The translations under genes and the position numbers were made by a program. Below the pieces are notes generated by a model. That model had not been told where the DNA came from. It did not search any database and saw nothing but the letters and a program-made list of their open reading frames with translations. 64,000 nt of DNA, taken from positions 62,001 to 126,000 of the forward strand of contig NZ_VOMB01000004.1 of NCBI RefSeq assembly GCF_019050325.1. Reading direction: 5' to 3'. This DNA comes from [Mycobacterium] fortunisiensis. Its GTDB lineage: Bacteria; Actinomycetota; Actinomycetes; Mycobacteriales; Mycobacteriaceae. Shown piece after piece: positions 1-9,594 of the stretch. The number at the start of each line of letters is the position of its first letter. The first letter of the stretch is position 1.

Positions 1-518
1 GGCCGCCAGTCCTCGTCCCGCTCAAAGGTCGCCACCAGCAGTTGCTGTACCTGCTCGACCTGCCGGTGGAACCGGTACATCGTGTCCTCCGATCCGGCGT
101 CGATGACGTGCAGGTAGAGAACGCGTCGAGCCTGATCGATCTCCAGCACGATGGTGCCGGGAATCAGGTTGAAGATGTTGACCGCCAGCGCCAGGACGAG
201 GTCGGATTTCAGGGCGGACAGGTCGGCGCGCAGCACTGCCACCTTCGGTGGTGGTCCGGGACGGATCGCCAGCCAGGCCACCTGCCACGACGACATCAGC
301 AGGTAATAGACCACCAGCACAAGGAGTTTCAGCAACGACAGCGGATGAAGCCGACCTTCGACGGGCACCGCGGGCAGCGGCAGCAGCACGGTGATGGTCA
401 ACGCCACCGCGAGGCCGCTGGCCACGTTGGCCGCGGTGAAGTGGCCCCACAACAGCACCCAGACCAGAACCAGGAAGCACACCAGCCAGATGCGCAGCAG
501 GACATGTCGCAGGCTCAT
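1..518 (-). CDS. mrpE: Mrp antiporter subunit E (partial, 3' end outside window)
   Basis: Small membrane subunit of the multi-subunit Na+/H+ (Mrp/Mnh) antiporter. The reading frame opens with ATG at 518 and runs open to the window edge, giving about 172 residues. Two hydrophobic helices occupy roughly residues 8-50, a third lies near 60-80 (LLVLVVYYLLMSSWQVAWLA), and the family-typical segment NIFNLIPGTIVLEI lies near residue 115. The start codon overlaps the mrpD stop by 4 nt (ATGA), so translation is probably coupled. MrpF and MrpG would be expected just beyond the edge. Family assignment is firm; the exact ion specificity cannot be told from sequence. Confidence 0.9.
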   Translation of the reverse strand, partial: MSLRHVLLRIWLVCFLVLVWVLLWGHFTAANVASGLAVALTITVLLPLPAVPVEGRLHPLSLLKLLVLVVYYLLMSSWQVAWLAIRPGPPPKVAVLRADLSALKSDLVLALAVNIFNLIPGTIVLEIDQARRVLYLHVIDAGSEDTMYRFHRQVEQVQQLLVATFERDEDWR

Positions 519-2110
519 GGGGCAGCTCCCAGCACCGCGGTGATGTACTGCCCCCGGTCGAGGACTTCGGCTGCCGAGCGTTCGGTGTAGCCGAAGATCG
601 GCCCCGCCGCGACCGTCAGCGCCAAGCCCACGGCGATCAGCGCCCCGGTCGGCACCAGCATGCCCGCCGGCATCCGCCCCACACTGTCGCGATCGGCGAA
701 CTCGATGTCCTCGATGTCGTCGAGCAGCACCGCCGGCGCCGCCCCGGAAAGATGGCCCTCGGGGGCATCGGCCCGCGCCCGCCAGAACGCCTTCGTCCAG
801 ACCCGGGCCACCACATACAGCGTCAGCAGGCTCGTCACCACCCCGCCGGTCACCAGGGTCCAGGCCAGCACCGAGCCGTTCTGGGCGCCGGCCTCCATCA
901 GCGCGATCTTGCCGATGAAACCCGAGAACGGTGGAATGCCACCCAAGTTCAGGGCCGGGACGACGAACACGAACGCCAGCAGCGGGCTGGCCGCGGCCAG
1001 GCCACCGAGCCGGTTGAGGGTGGAGGCGCCGGCCTGCCGCTCGATCAGGCCGACCACCAGGAACAGCGTCGTCTGCACCACGATGTGGTGGGCCACGTAG
1101 TAGATGGCCCCCGACATGCCCAGCTCATTGCCCAGCGCGACGCCGAACACCATGTAGCCGATGTGGCTGACGAGCGTGAACGACAGCAACCGCTTGATAT
1201 CGCTCTGCGCGATGGCGCCCAGGATGCCGATCACCATGGTCAGCAACCCGGCGATCAGCAGCACCGTGTCCAGGGTGCCGCCGGGGAACAGCAGGGCGTG
1301 GGCCCGGATGATCGCGTACACACCGACTTTCGTCAGCAACCCGGCGAACACCGCGGTGACCGGGGCCGGCGCGGTGGGGTAGGAGTCGGGCAGCCAGGTC
1401 GACAGCGGGAACACCGCGGCCTTGATGCCGAACGCCACCAACAGCACCGCGAACAGGGCGTTGCGGGTGCCGGCGGGCACGTCGTCGAGGCGGACCGCCA
1501 ACTCGGCCAGGTTCAGCGTGCCGGTGGCGGCGTACACCAGCGCGATGCCGATCAGGAAGATCAGCGAGGACACCATCGACACCATCACGTATGAGATGCC
1601 GGCCCGCACCCGTTCCTCGCTGGCGCCGATGGTCAGCAACACGAAGCTCGCCGAGAGCAGCACCTCGAAACCGACGAACAGGTTGAACAGGTCCCCGGCC
1701 AGGAATGCGGTGCAGACACCGGCCGAGAGCACCAGATAGGTGGGCAGGAAGATCGACACCGGCTGGCGTTCGTCACCGTCGCGGATACCCTGCCCGATGG
1801 CGTAGACGACCACGGCCAGCAGCACGATCGCCGACACCACCAGCATCATCGCCGAGAGTCGGTCGACGACCAGGGTGATGCCCAGCGGCCCCATGCCCGG
1901 CACGCTCTGTCCCCACCCGCCGACATGCAGCACCAGGGTCCCGTCGCGGTCGGCCAGATAGACCAGCGCCGCACACACCGCGACGGTGGCGGTCAGCGCG
2001 GTCTGGGTGATGATGCGCTGCAGTTGCGCCCGCCGTCCGGCGATCAGGGTCAGCGCCGCGCCGAGTGCCGGGATCAGCACCGGCAGGGGGATCAATGCCT
2101 GGGCGGTCAT
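515..2110 (-). CDS. mrpD: Mrp antiporter subunit D
   Basis: A 531-residue polytopic membrane protein of the NADH-dehydrogenase ND2/ND4/NuoN-like proton-translocating family. It carries the typical run of about 14 hydrophobic helices, with conserved core segments such as GDLFNLFVGFEVLL (about residue 120), SHIGYMVFGVALG and GGIPPFSGFIGK. It pairs with MrpA to form the membrane core of the antiporter. It overlaps mrpC upstream and mrpE downstream by 4 nt each. Length matches the family (about 490-530). The C-terminus has a short acidic stretch (DDIEDIEFADRD) ahead of the last helix. Confidence 0.93.
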   Translation of the reverse strand: MTAQALIPLPVLIPALGAALTLIAGRRAQLQRIITQTALTATVAVCAALVYLADRDGTLVLHVGGWGQSVPGMGPLGITLVVDRLSAMMLVVSAIVLLAVVVYAIGQGIRDGDERQPVSIFLPTYLVLSAGVCTAFLAGDLFNLFVGFEVLLSASFVLLTIGASEERVRAGISYVMVSMVSSLIFLIGIALVYAATGTLNLAELAVRLDDVPAGTRNALFAVLLVAFGIKAAVFPLSTWLPDSYPTAPAPVTAVFAGLLTKVGVYAIIRAHALLFPGGTLDTVLLIAGLLTMVIGILGAIAQSDIKRLLSFTLVSHIGYMVFGVALGNELGMSGAIYYVAHHIVVQTTLFLVVGLIERQAGASTLNRLGGLAAASPLLAFVFVVPALNLGGIPPFSGFIGKIALMEAGAQNGSVLAWTLVTGGVVTSLLTLYVVARVWTKAFWRARADAPEGHLSGAAPAVLLDDIEDIEFADRDSVGRMPAGMLVPTGALIAVGLALTVAAGPIFGYTERSAAEVLDRGQYITAVLGAAP

Positions 2111-2577
2111 TTCGACCCCTCGAAACCGGGCAGCGCGTCGAGCTCGTCGGGCGCGTCGGTGTCGAGGTGGATGTCGGGTTGCGGGATCGTCGGCTCCTCC
2201 TCGTCGTCTTCGGTGCCGATCTGCTGCGAGACGCGGGTGTCCTCGGGGTCATTGCTGACCTCTTCCACCGTGGTCAGCCGGTAGGCCCGGTAGGCCAGCG
2301 CGAGCACGAACGCGGCGATCCCCATGCTGATCACGATGGCGGTCAGGATCATGCCCTGCGCCAGCGGATCGGCGGTGGTGGTGGCGCCGTTGCTGGTGCG
2401 ACCCCGGATCGGTGGGTTGCCGCCGACCCCGCTGACGGTCAGGATGAGCAGGTTCACCGCATTGCCGATCAGCAGCAGTCCCAACAACATTCGGGTCAGG
2501 TTGCGCTCCAGCAGCAGGTAGACCCCGGTGCTGGTCAAGCCGCCGATCAGGATCAGCGGAATCAGGAACGTCGTCAT
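2107..2577 (-). CDS. mrpC: Mrp antiporter subunit C (NuoK-like)
   Basis: A 156-residue protein with three transmembrane helices in the first ~100 residues, similar to NuoK/MnhC (family-like segments VYLLLERNLTRMLLGL and GNAVNLLIL). The typical subunit is about 113 residues; the extra ~50 C-terminal residues are strongly acidic (TEDDEEEPTIPQPDIHLDT), predicted cytoplasmic and disordered. It overlaps the upstream mrpA and downstream mrpD frames by 4 nt each. Role: part of the proton/cation path of the Mrp complex. Confidence 0.93.
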   Translation of the reverse strand: MTTFLIPLILIGGLTSTGVYLLLERNLTRMLLGLLLIGNAVNLLILTVSGVGGNPPIRGRTSNGATTTADPLAQGMILTAIVISMGIAAFVLALAYRAYRLTTVEEVSNDPEDTRVSQQIGTEDDEEEPTIPQPDIHLDTDAPDELDALPGFEGSK

Positions 2578-5465
2578 CGTGTCACCGCCTTCGTGGTCAC
2601 GGCGGTCTCCACGTCCACCCGCGCGCCGAGGCTGCGCAGCACATCGAGCACCAACCCCACCACGATGAGGTACACGCCGAGATCGAAGAACAGTGCGGTC
2701 ACCAGTTTGACGTGGCCGAAGACCGGAAGGTCGAACTGCAACACCGCCGAGGACAGTGCGGGTGCGCCCAGCAGGATCGAGATGACGGCCACGCCGGCCG
2801 ACAGTCCCAGCCCGGTACCCAGGATCTTGCCCGCGTCCAGCGGCAGTGTCTCACCGAGCTCGTAGCGCCCGCCGGCCAGATACCGCAATACCAGGGCCAG
2901 GCCCGCGGTGAGTCCGCCGGAGAAGCCGCCGCCGGGGGTGTTGTGCCCGGCGAAGAAGAAGTACGCCGACAGCACCATGATGAGCGGGAAGATGATCCGC
3001 GTCGCGACCTCCAGGATCAGCGAGCGATATCGCGGATCACGCATCTCCGAGCCGCGCAGCCAGGTGACATCGCCGATGGCCGGGCTGTAGGCGAAGACCG
3101 GCGCGATGTCGGGCTGCCCGGCGGGCGCGGTGACGCGCGGGGCGGTGCCGACCCTCGGTGCGGTGCCGAAGCGACGGTGGCGGAACACCAGGGAGGCCAC
3201 CCCGGTCGCGGCCACCAGCAACACCATGACCTCGCCCATGGTGTCCCAGGCCCGGATGTCGACCAACAGCACATTGACGGTGTTGGCGCCGTGGCCGCGG
3301 TAGTAGGCGGCGTCGGGCAAGAGCTCGGCGATGCCGACGCCGGTGCGGGCGGCCATCGCGTAGACCGTCAGGGTGGTCACGGCGGCGCCGACGGCCAGGG
3401 CCAGCAGGGCACGCGGCAGCCGGTGGCTGTTGATCTTGGCGGCGTCGGACTCGGCCGGCAGGGTGCGCAGCACCAACACGAAGATCACCAGGACCAGCGT
3501 CTCGACCAGGAACTGGGTCAGGGCCAGATCAGGTGCGCCGTGGAAGGCGAAGATCGCGCCGCAGCCGTACCCGGCCACCCCGATCAGCAGCACCGCGGCC
3601 AGCCGGTTGCGCATCAGCGTCGCGCCGATCGAGGAGGCCAGCATCAGTAACCCGATCACCACGACCAGCGGTGAGTCCCACAGCGCGAAGTGCGGGTGAT
3701 CGCGGGTGCCCACGGCCAGGGCGCCGAGGGGAAAGGCCACCAGCGTGCACAGGATCACCGACTGGGTGACCGGCAGCGAACCGCGCTGAGTCGAACCGGT
3801 GAGCCGGACCGAGAGCACGTCCAGACCACGGATGGTGGCGTCGTATATCCGGTCGGCGTTGCCCAGTGGAAGGTAGGCGACGCGATTGCGGGGCAACCGA
3901 CGCCGAATCAGGAATGCCGCGACGCCGGTGGCAAGGACCACCGCCGACAACACCAGCGGCAGGCCCAGCCCATGCCAGAGAGCCAGGTGGTAGCCGGATC
4001 CGCCGGGGATCGAGTCGGTGTATTCGTCGAGGGCGGCATCCAATCCGGCCGGCCACAGACCGAACAGCAGTCCGGCCGCGGCCAGGACCGCCGGGGCGGC
4101 CAGGAACGTCACCGGCGGGCGGTGCATTTCGGCCACCCGGGCACTGGGGCGGTCCAGCCCCTTGTCGCTGAACGCGCCCCACAGGAAACGCAGGCTGTAG
4201 ATCGTGGTGAACACCGAGCCGATCACGATGCCGGCCAGCACATAGGGCGCCGCGGCGCCGAGCGCCGGACTGTGCGCCACCGTCTCCAGATCGGCCTCCT
4301 TGGCGACGAACCCGAAGAACGGCGGCAGCGCGGCCATGCTCGCGGTGGCGCCGACGGCGATGGCGAACAACGGTTTGTGGTGACGGCCCAACCCGGCCAG
4401 CCGCCGGATGTCACGGGTCCCGGTGGCGTGGTCGATCACGCCCACCACCATGAACAGTGCGGCCTTGAACATCGCGTGCGCGCACAGCATGGCCAGCCCG
4501 GCCAGCATCATGTCGCTGCCGCCGGCCCCGACCATCACGGTGATCAGTCCCAGCTGACTCACCGTGCCGAACGCCAGGATCAGCTTGAGGTCGTACTCGC
4601 GCACCGCGCGCCAGCCGGCGACCATCATGGTCACCAGCCCCAGTCCCACCACCATGGGACGCCACAGCGGGGTGTCGGCGAACCCGGGCGTCATCCGGGC
4701 CACCAGGTAGACGCCGGCCTTCACCATGGCCGCGGCGTGCAGGTAGGCGCTCACCGGGGTGGGGGCGGCCATCGCCCCGGGCAGCCAGAAGTGCAGCGGC
4801 ACGATGGCCGATTTCGACAGCGCGCCGACGAGGATCAGGGCCACACCGATGGTGGCGGCGGTGCCGGTCGGCGGCGCGGCGATCAGCTCCGACAGCAGGT
4901 AGGTGCCGGCCAGGTGGCCCAGCACCACGATGCCGATCAGCATCGCCAGCCCGCCGAACGTGGTGACCAGCAACGCCTGGGTGGCGGCCCGGCGGCTGGT
5001 GGCCCGCTCGGCGTAATGGCCGACCAGCAGGAACGACAGCACCGTGGTGGTTTCCCAGAAGATGTAGAGCACCAGCATGTTGTCGCTGATCACCAGGCCG
5101 AACATGGACCCGGAGAAGGCCACCAGCTCGGCGGCGAAGCTGGGCAGCCGCTTCTCGATGCGGCCGTCACGGTGATGGAAGTAGTCGGCGCAGTAGAACA
5201 ACACCAGGGCACCGATGGCCAGCACCAGCACGCTCATGATCGCCGCGAGCGAGTCGAAGCGCAGCGTGATGTTCATCGACAGCTCTTCGACCCATGGGAT
5301 GTTCAGGGTCGGCACGTGATCGCTGTCGGGCCAGTTCAGGGCGACCCAGACCAGCGAGCCCAGCGGCACCAGGGCCAGCGGATAGAACGCCATCCGTCCC
5401 CATCTGGCCACCAGAAGCGGCGCCAGCGCGGTGGCAACCGCGTGGGCGAGCAGGACGGCGAGCAT
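2574..5465 (-). CDS. mrpA: Mrp antiporter subunit A fused to subunit B
   Basis: A 963-residue membrane protein and the first gene of the operon. Residues ~1-780 resemble NuoL/ND5-type MrpA (landmarks HAAAMVKAGVYL, GTVSQLGLITVMVGAG, and the conserved HAMFKAALFMVVG). Residues ~820-950 are an MrpB domain (ATRIIFPLIMVLSAYFF, GHNTPGGGFSGGL), so A and B are one polypeptide, as is common in actinobacteria. The start is ATG at 5465, with GGAG 7-10 nt upstream on the minus strand. The complex exports Na+ (or K+) in exchange for protons and supports pH and salt homeostasis. Confidence 0.94.
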   Translation of the reverse strand: MLAVLLAHAVATALAPLLVARWGRMAFYPLALVPLGSLVWVALNWPDSDHVPTLNIPWVEELSMNITLRFDSLAAIMSVLVLAIGALVLFYCADYFHHRDGRIEKRLPSFAAELVAFSGSMFGLVISDNMLVLYIFWETTTVLSFLLVGHYAERATSRRAATQALLVTTFGGLAMLIGIVVLGHLAGTYLLSELIAAPPTGTAATIGVALILVGALSKSAIVPLHFWLPGAMAAPTPVSAYLHAAAMVKAGVYLVARMTPGFADTPLWRPMVVGLGLVTMMVAGWRAVREYDLKLILAFGTVSQLGLITVMVGAGGSDMMLAGLAMLCAHAMFKAALFMVVGVIDHATGTRDIRRLAGLGRHHKPLFAIAVGATASMAALPPFFGFVAKEADLETVAHSPALGAAAPYVLAGIVIGSVFTTIYSLRFLWGAFSDKGLDRPSARVAEMHRPPVTFLAAPAVLAAAGLLFGLWPAGLDAALDEYTDSIPGGSGYHLALWHGLGLPLVLSAVVLATGVAAFLIRRRLPRNRVAYLPLGNADRIYDATIRGLDVLSVRLTGSTQRGSLPVTQSVILCTLVAFPLGALAVGTRDHPHFALWDSPLVVVIGLLMLASSIGATLMRNRLAAVLLIGVAGYGCGAIFAFHGAPDLALTQFLVETLVLVIFVLVLRTLPAESDAAKINSHRLPRALLALAVGAAVTTLTVYAMAARTGVGIAELLPDAAYYRGHGANTVNVLLVDIRAWDTMGEVMVLLVAATGVASLVFRHRRFGTAPRVGTAPRVTAPAGQPDIAPVFAYSPAIGDVTWLRGSEMRDPRYRSLILEVATRIIFPLIMVLSAYFFFAGHNTPGGGFSGGLTAGLALVLRYLAGGRYELGETLPLDAGKILGTGLGLSAGVAVISILLGAPALSSAVLQFDLPVFGHVKLVTALFFDLGVYLIVVGLVLDVLRSLGARVDVETAVTTKAVTR

Positions 5466-5494
5466 GGCACTCCGATCGGGTTGGGGTCGGGGTG

Positions 5495-5530
5495 TCAGCC
5501 TTATAGCTAGATATGGCTTTTTCGGCTTCG
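5495..5530 (-). promoter_or_regulatory. Possible mrp operon promoter
   Basis: The 5466-5626 gap is the leader of the mrp operon. On the minus strand a -10-like TATAAG lies at 5505-5500 in a locally AT-rich patch, about 35 nt ahead of the mrpA start. I see no good TTGACA-like -35, so the assignment is tentative. Confidence 0.3.
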
Positions 5531-5600
5531 GTTACCCCATTCTACGTGGGCTGTTGTGGCTGCTCCGCAGGCCCGGTCACCGGGCCCGCAGTGAAACGCC

Positions 5601-5636
5601 GCTCAGAACTCTGCTCAGAACTCTCCTCAGAAATAG
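5601..5636. repeat. Three 12-bp tandem repeats at the permease stop codon
   Basis: Two perfect copies of GCTCAGAACTCT (5601-5612, 5613-5624) are followed by a partial third copy (5625-5636) that contains the stop codon of the downstream-facing permease gene. Read on the coding strand the gene ends with TTCTGAG and the same heptamer recurs at 12-bp spacing. This looks like slippage duplication of the gene end. Confidence 0.7.
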
Positions 5637-6913
5637 CGCAGCCAGACGTACACCCAGGCCAGGGTGGTGCTCAGGGCAGTGACGACGATGCCGTAGCGGG
5701 TGAACCGCCAGAAGCTGATCGGGTGCCCGGCCCGCTGCGCGATGCCGATGGCCACCACGTTGGCACTGGCTGCGATCGCGGTGCCGTTGCCGCTGAAGCA
5801 GGCGCCCAGCGCGAACGCCCACCACAGCGCCTGGCCGGTCTGCAGGTCCGGGGTCTGGGCCACCATGCTTTCCACCACCGGCGTCATCGTCGCGGTATAG
5901 GGGATGTTGTCGACGAACGCTCCCACCACCGACGAGCCGAACAGCAGCGCGGTGGCCGCACCGAACCAGTTGTCGCCGAACGCGGACTCGGCCACCGATC
6001 CGAGCGCCCCGATGACGCCGGTGTGTACCAACCCGGCGACCATCACGAACAGCCCCATGAAGAACACCAGCGTCGGCCACTCCACCTCGGGCAGCACCTC
6101 GGCCACATCGATGTCGGTGACCAGCAACATGGCCCCGGCGCCCAGCAGTGCCACGATCGAGGGCGCCACGTGCAACACCGAATGCAGTGCGAACCCGACG
6201 ATCACCACGTTGAGCACCAGCAGCGAGCGGAACAGCAGCCGCGTGTCCTTGATGGCACGGCGTTCCTGCAGGGCCATCACCTCGTCGATGTGCACCTTGC
6301 CGGCATGCAGCTCGGAGCCGAACAGCACCCGGGTGAACAGCACGAACGACGCGAAGATGATCACCACGATCGGGGCCATGTGGATCAGGAAGTCGTTGAA
6401 GGTGAGGCCGGCACGGCTGCCGATGATGATGTTCGGCGGGTCACCGATCAGCGTCGCGGCGCCGCCGATGTTGGAGGCGAGCACCTCGGCGATCAGATAG
6501 GGCTGGGGTGCGATGCGCAGCCGGTCGCAGATCACCAGGGTGACCGGCGCGATCAGCAGGATGATCGTGACGTTGTCGAGCACCGGTGAGGCGAACGCGG
6601 TGATCGCCATCAGCATGACCATCAGCCGCACCGGACTGCCGCGGGAGCGTTTGGCCGCCCAGATCGCGAGGAAGTCGAAAAGCCCGGTCTGCTTGATGAC
6701 GCCAACGATCACCATCATCCCGAGCAGCAGGAAGATGACATTCCAGTCGATGCCCTCGTGCTCGGAGTAGAACACCTTCGCGCCGGGGATCAGCCCGAGC
6801 AGGGCCATCAGGCCGGCGGCGATCAGAACAGTTTTGACCTTGTCGGCTCGCTCGGTGGCGATGAACCAGAAGGCGACGACGAAGATCGTCAGCGCCAGGG
6901 CCGGGGCGAGCAC
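5627..6913 (-). CDS. ArsB/NhaD-type ion permease (SLC13-like)
   Basis: A 428-residue polytopic membrane protein of the ion-transporter superfamily (ArsB, NhaD, citrate/SLC13). It shows about 11 hydrophobic helices and two related halves, each with a re-entrant-type motif: GGAATLIGDPPNIIIG near residue 175 and GNGTAIAASANVVAIG near residue 380. It is similar in type to M. tuberculosis ArsA/ArsB1. The start is GTG at 6913, forced by an in-frame stop just upstream, 12 nt after the CBS gene stop, so the two form an operon. Substrate (arsenite, Na+ or a carboxylate) cannot be decided. Confidence 0.85.
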   Translation of the reverse strand: MLAPALALTIFVVAFWFIATERADKVKTVLIAAGLMALLGLIPGAKVFYSEHEGIDWNVIFLLLGMMVIVGVIKQTGLFDFLAIWAAKRSRGSPVRLMVMLMAITAFASPVLDNVTIILLIAPVTLVICDRLRIAPQPYLIAEVLASNIGGAATLIGDPPNIIIGSRAGLTFNDFLIHMAPIVVIIFASFVLFTRVLFGSELHAGKVHIDEVMALQERRAIKDTRLLFRSLLVLNVVIVGFALHSVLHVAPSIVALLGAGAMLLVTDIDVAEVLPEVEWPTLVFFMGLFVMVAGLVHTGVIGALGSVAESAFGDNWFGAATALLFGSSVVGAFVDNIPYTATMTPVVESMVAQTPDLQTGQALWWAFALGACFSGNGTAIAASANVVAIGIAQRAGHPISFWRFTRYGIVVTALSTTLAWVYVWLRYF

Positions 6914-6925
6914 GAGCCCGGGGGG

Positions 6926-7414
6926 TCAGTCGCCGGGACCGGCGACGGCAAGGCTGGTCAACAGCCGCTCCAGGGTCACCGCGCCGGTGAGCCGTCCGCC
7001 GCTGTCGACGACGGCGATCAACGGGCTGCGCTTGTTGGCCATCACCGTGGCGATCTCCAACAGGGTGGCGTCCGGCGTCACGGTCGCGGGCTTGGTGGCG
7101 GGCCCGGGCAGGCAGTCGCCGACGGTGAGTTTGCCGGGCCCGTGCCAGAACAGGTCGGCGTGGATCTCGTCGACGGTGCGGACCAAGGCCGGGTCGTCCT
7201 GGTAGGACTCGGGGATCGCCAGGCGCAGCACCTGCGTGCCCGGCAGCACCGCCACCGGACGGCCGCTGTCGTCGACCACCACGAGGCCGGGCAACCGGTT
7301 GACCACCATCAGCTGGACCGCTTTGGAGACCGGATCGTCGATCCGGACCGTGGGCAGGTGAGCCGCGATTTCATGTGCCTGCATGAGCTCGTTCCAATGC
7401 GTTGCCAGTGTCAT
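6926..7414 (-). CDS. CBS-domain pair protein
   Basis: A 162-residue cytoplasmic protein made of two CBS motifs (about residues 20-75 and 95-155), seen from [20 protein letters not shown] and from [23 protein letters not shown] pairs bind adenine nucleotides and often gate transporters. The gene is immediately upstream of the ArsB-like permease (12 nt gap), so a regulatory role on that permease is a reasonable inference. Start ATG at 7414. Two direct copies of CTCGTTCTCCGA (7419-7430 and 7434-7445) lie in its leader. The open frame extends further upstream but lacks protein-like character there. Confidence 0.85.
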   Translation of the reverse strand: MTLATHWNELMQAHEIAAHLPTVRIDDPVSKAVQLMVVNRLPGLVVVDDSGRPVAVLPGTQVLRLAIPESYQDDPALVRTVDEIHADLFWHGPGKLTVGDCLPGPATKPATVTPDATLLEIATVMANKRSPLIAVVDSGGRLTGAVTLERLLTSLAVAGPGD

Positions 7415-7537
7415 TGTCCTCGTTCTCCGAGTGCTCGTTCTCCGATCGGCCCGTGTCGCGGCTCCTCCCAGCGGTGGTGTCAGTGTGTGCGGGTCGGTGC
7501 CCGCTGACCATCGGGGCTGACACCCATTCCGACGGGG

Positions 7538-8554
7538 GTGCGGCATGTATGGACAACCACACTGGTCACAGGTCACGCTGGGGTGGTGAAACCGGCGCGC
7601 ACCCCGGCGGCCGCGTTGTTCCGGCGGGTGTTCTTGATCAACGGGCTGATCTTCACGCTGGGCACCCTGATCCTCGCGTTGTCCCCGGCGTCGGTGTCCG
7701 CCCGCATCAAGATCACCGAAATCCCGGTGCTGCTGGTGGGTTTGGTGGTTATCCTGACGGCCAACGGTCTGTTGTTGCGTTCCAGTCTTGCCCCACTGGA
7801 TCGGCTCGCCGCGTCGATGCGGCGAGTCGATCCGCCCAAACGTACCGACCGCGTCGACCACCGCGACAGCGGCGACCTGCAACATCTGATCGAATCGTTC
7901 AACGCGATGCTGGATCGGCTGGAGACCGAGCGCACCACGGCGAGCGCGTCGGCGCTGGCGGCCCAGGAGAACGAACGTCAGCGCATCGCCCGGGAGCTGC
8001 ACGACGAGATCGGCCAGACCCTGACCGTCGCGCTGCTGACCCTCAAACGCGCCGTCGATCGGTCACCGGCGGCGATCCGTGGCGAGCTCGCCGATGCGCA
8101 GGAGATCGTGCGGTCCAGCCTCGACGAGGTGCGCGAGATCGCCCGACGGCTGCGCCCGGAGGCGTTGGAGGATCTCGGGCTGCACAGCGCCCTGAATGCG
8201 CTGTGCAGCGACTTCGCTCAGGCCAGCGGGATCGCCGTGGTCAAACACATTGCCCTGCAAGAAGATCGGCTCAGGTCCGAGGTCGAGCTGGTGTGCTACC
8301 GGATCGCCCAGGAGAGCCTGACCAATGTGGCCCGCCACTCCGGGGCCCGCAAGGTGTGGGTGGACCTGCACACCGGGCGGGACGAGCTGACGTTGCGGGT
8401 CGCCGACGACGGCCGCGGCGGAGTGGAGGTCGAAGGTGCCGGCATCAACGGGATGCGCGAGCGGGCCCTGCTGGTGAACGCCGAGCTGACGCTCACGTCC
8501 CCGGCGGGTGGTGGCACCGAGGTCCGGTTGGTGATCCCGGTGCGGAGTAGCTGA
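7538..8554 (+). CDS. Two-component sensor histidine kinase (HisKA_3 type)
   Basis: A 338-residue NarL-system sensor kinase. Two transmembrane helices (about residues 30-50 and 62-81) are separated by only about ten residues, so there is almost no external sensor domain. A HAMP-like linker follows, then the dimerisation helix with the phosphoacceptor His155 ([14 protein letters not shown]), and the ATPase domain with [12 protein letters not shown] (N box) and DDGRGG (G1). The start is ATG 7538 with GGGGG about 10 nt upstream; GTG at 7583 or 7586 is also possible. Its stop is 1 nt from the regulator start, so the pair is cotranslated. It diverges from the CBS/permease operon, a likely target. 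Confidence 0.9.
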   Translation: MRHVWTTTLVTGHAGVVKPARTPAAALFRRVFLINGLIFTLGTLILALSPASVSARIKITEIPVLLVGLVVILTANGLLLRSSLAPLDRLAASMRRVDPPKRTDRVDHRDSGDLQHLIESFNAMLDRLETERTTASASALAAQENERQRIARELHDEIGQTLTVALLTLKRAVDRSPAAIRGELADAQEIVRSSLDEVREIARRLRPEALEDLGLHSALNALCSDFAQASGIAVVKHIALQEDRLRSEVELVCYRIAQESLTNVARHSGARKVWVDLHTGRDELTLRVADDGRGGVEVEGAGINGMRERALLVNAELTLTSPAGGGTEVRLVIPVRSS

Positions 8555-8555
8555 C

Positions 8556-9203
8556 GTGGCGGCCCGCATCCTGCTCGCCGACGATCACGCCCTGGTCCGC
8601 AGTGGCCTGCGGATGATCATCGACGCCGAATCCGATCTGCAGGTGGTGGCCGAGGCCGCCGACGGGTACGAGGCGCTGGACGCGCTGGAGTCGACGCCGG
8701 TGGATCTGGCCATTCTCGATATCGCGATGCCGCGGATGACGGGGTTGCAGGCCGCGCGGGAGATCAACCGGAGCCATCCGCATGTGCGGATCCTGATCCT
8801 GTCGATGTACGACAACGAGCAGTACTTCTTCGAGGCGCTCAAGGCCGGAGCTTCGGGGTATGTGCTGAAGTCCGTGGCCGACCGGGACCTGTTGGAGGCA
8901 TGCCGGGCCACCATGCGCGGTGAACCGTTCCTCTACGCCGGGGCGGTGACCGCGCTGATCCGCGATTATCTGCACCGGTCCCGCCACGGTGGGGAGTTGC
9001 CGGAGACCATCCTCACGCCGCGTGAGGAGGAGGTGCTCAAGTTGATCGCCGAGGGGTACTCGACCCGGGAGATCGCCGCGACGCTGACCATCAGCGCCAA
9101 GACCGTCGACCGGCACCGGACCAACATCCTGGCCAAGCTCGGGTTGCGGGACCGGTTGGCGTTGACCCGCTACGCGATCCGGGCCGGGCTCATCGAACCG
9201 TGA
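8556..9203 (+). CDS. NarL/FixJ-family response regulator
   Basis: A 215-residue regulator. The receiver domain spans residues 1-120 with acidic pair Asp9/Asp10, phosphoacceptor Asp55 (LAILDIAMP) and a lysine near 105 (GYVLKSV). The C-terminal LuxR-type helix-turn-helix runs about 148-210 (LTPREEEVLKLIAEGYST, then KTVDRHRTNILAKLGLRDR). The start is GTG at 8556, one nucleotide after the kinase stop. It should act on promoters near the divergent CBS/permease genes and elsewhere. The last 14 nt overlap the end of the convergent SRPBCC gene. Confidence 0.93.
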   Translation: MAARILLADDHALVRSGLRMIIDAESDLQVVAEAADGYEALDALESTPVDLAILDIAMPRMTGLQAAREINRSHPHVRILILSMYDNEQYFFEALKAGASGYVLKSVADRDLLEACRATMRGEPFLYAGAVTALIRDYLHRSRHGGELPETILTPREEEVLKLIAEGYSTREIAATLTISAKTVDRHRTNILAKLGLRDRLALTRYAIRAGLIEP

Positions 9204-9573
9204 GTGGACGCACCTGGCGGCCGATGCGTTTGAGGGTTTGGCGGACCGCCACCGCGTGGCCGCCCGAGCCGATCACCAGGGCGCGGTAGATCTTTCCGTG
9301 CAGGCCAGGGAAGTCCGCCCAGGTCTGTGAGCGCACCCTGGTGCGGTGCGGGCCGAGCTCGTCCAACTCGAAGATCCATTCGTACACCGCGAACGGGTGC
9401 CGGCCCTTGAGGACGAGGCGTTGGCGCGGGGTGCACTCGCCGATGGCGAAGCCGAGTGGCGGGCGCGGGGCTGCGGGGTCGGTGCACATCGTGCGCAGGA
9501 CGGCGGCCCATGTCGTAGCCGCGTCGGCGTCGAGGATTGTGGCATGCTCATCGATATAGGGTAAACGTTCCAT
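9190..9573 (-). CDS. SRPBCC-family protein (START-like fold)
   Basis: A 127-residue protein. The pattern of an initial DEHATILDADAATTW strand-helix, central hydrophobic-aromatic strands (FAVYEWIFELDELGPHRTRV) and a long C-terminal helix (KIYRALVIGSGGHAVAVRQ) fits the polyketide cyclase/SRPBCC fold, often a lipid or small-molecule binding pocket. The start is ATG 9573; a longer open frame upstream runs through the opposite tetR gene and is not real. It lies only 21 nt from the divergent TetR gene, suggesting that TetR controls it. Its 3' end overlaps the response regulator by 14 nt. Confidence 0.75.
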   Translation of the reverse strand: MERLPYIDEHATILDADAATTWAAVLRTMCTDPAAPRPPLGFAIGECTPRQRLVLKGRHPFAVYEWIFELDELGPHRTRVRSQTWADFPGLHGKIYRALVIGSGGHAVAVRQTLKRIGRQVRPLTVR

Positions 9574-9594
9574 ATAGAAGGACTGTACTAGATC

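Noticed and set aside
3690..5510. A 606-codon plus-strand frame opposite mrpA.
   Set aside because: It is Gln/His/Gly/Arg-rich, the usual shadow of a high-GC membrane gene, with the real gene clear on the minus strand.
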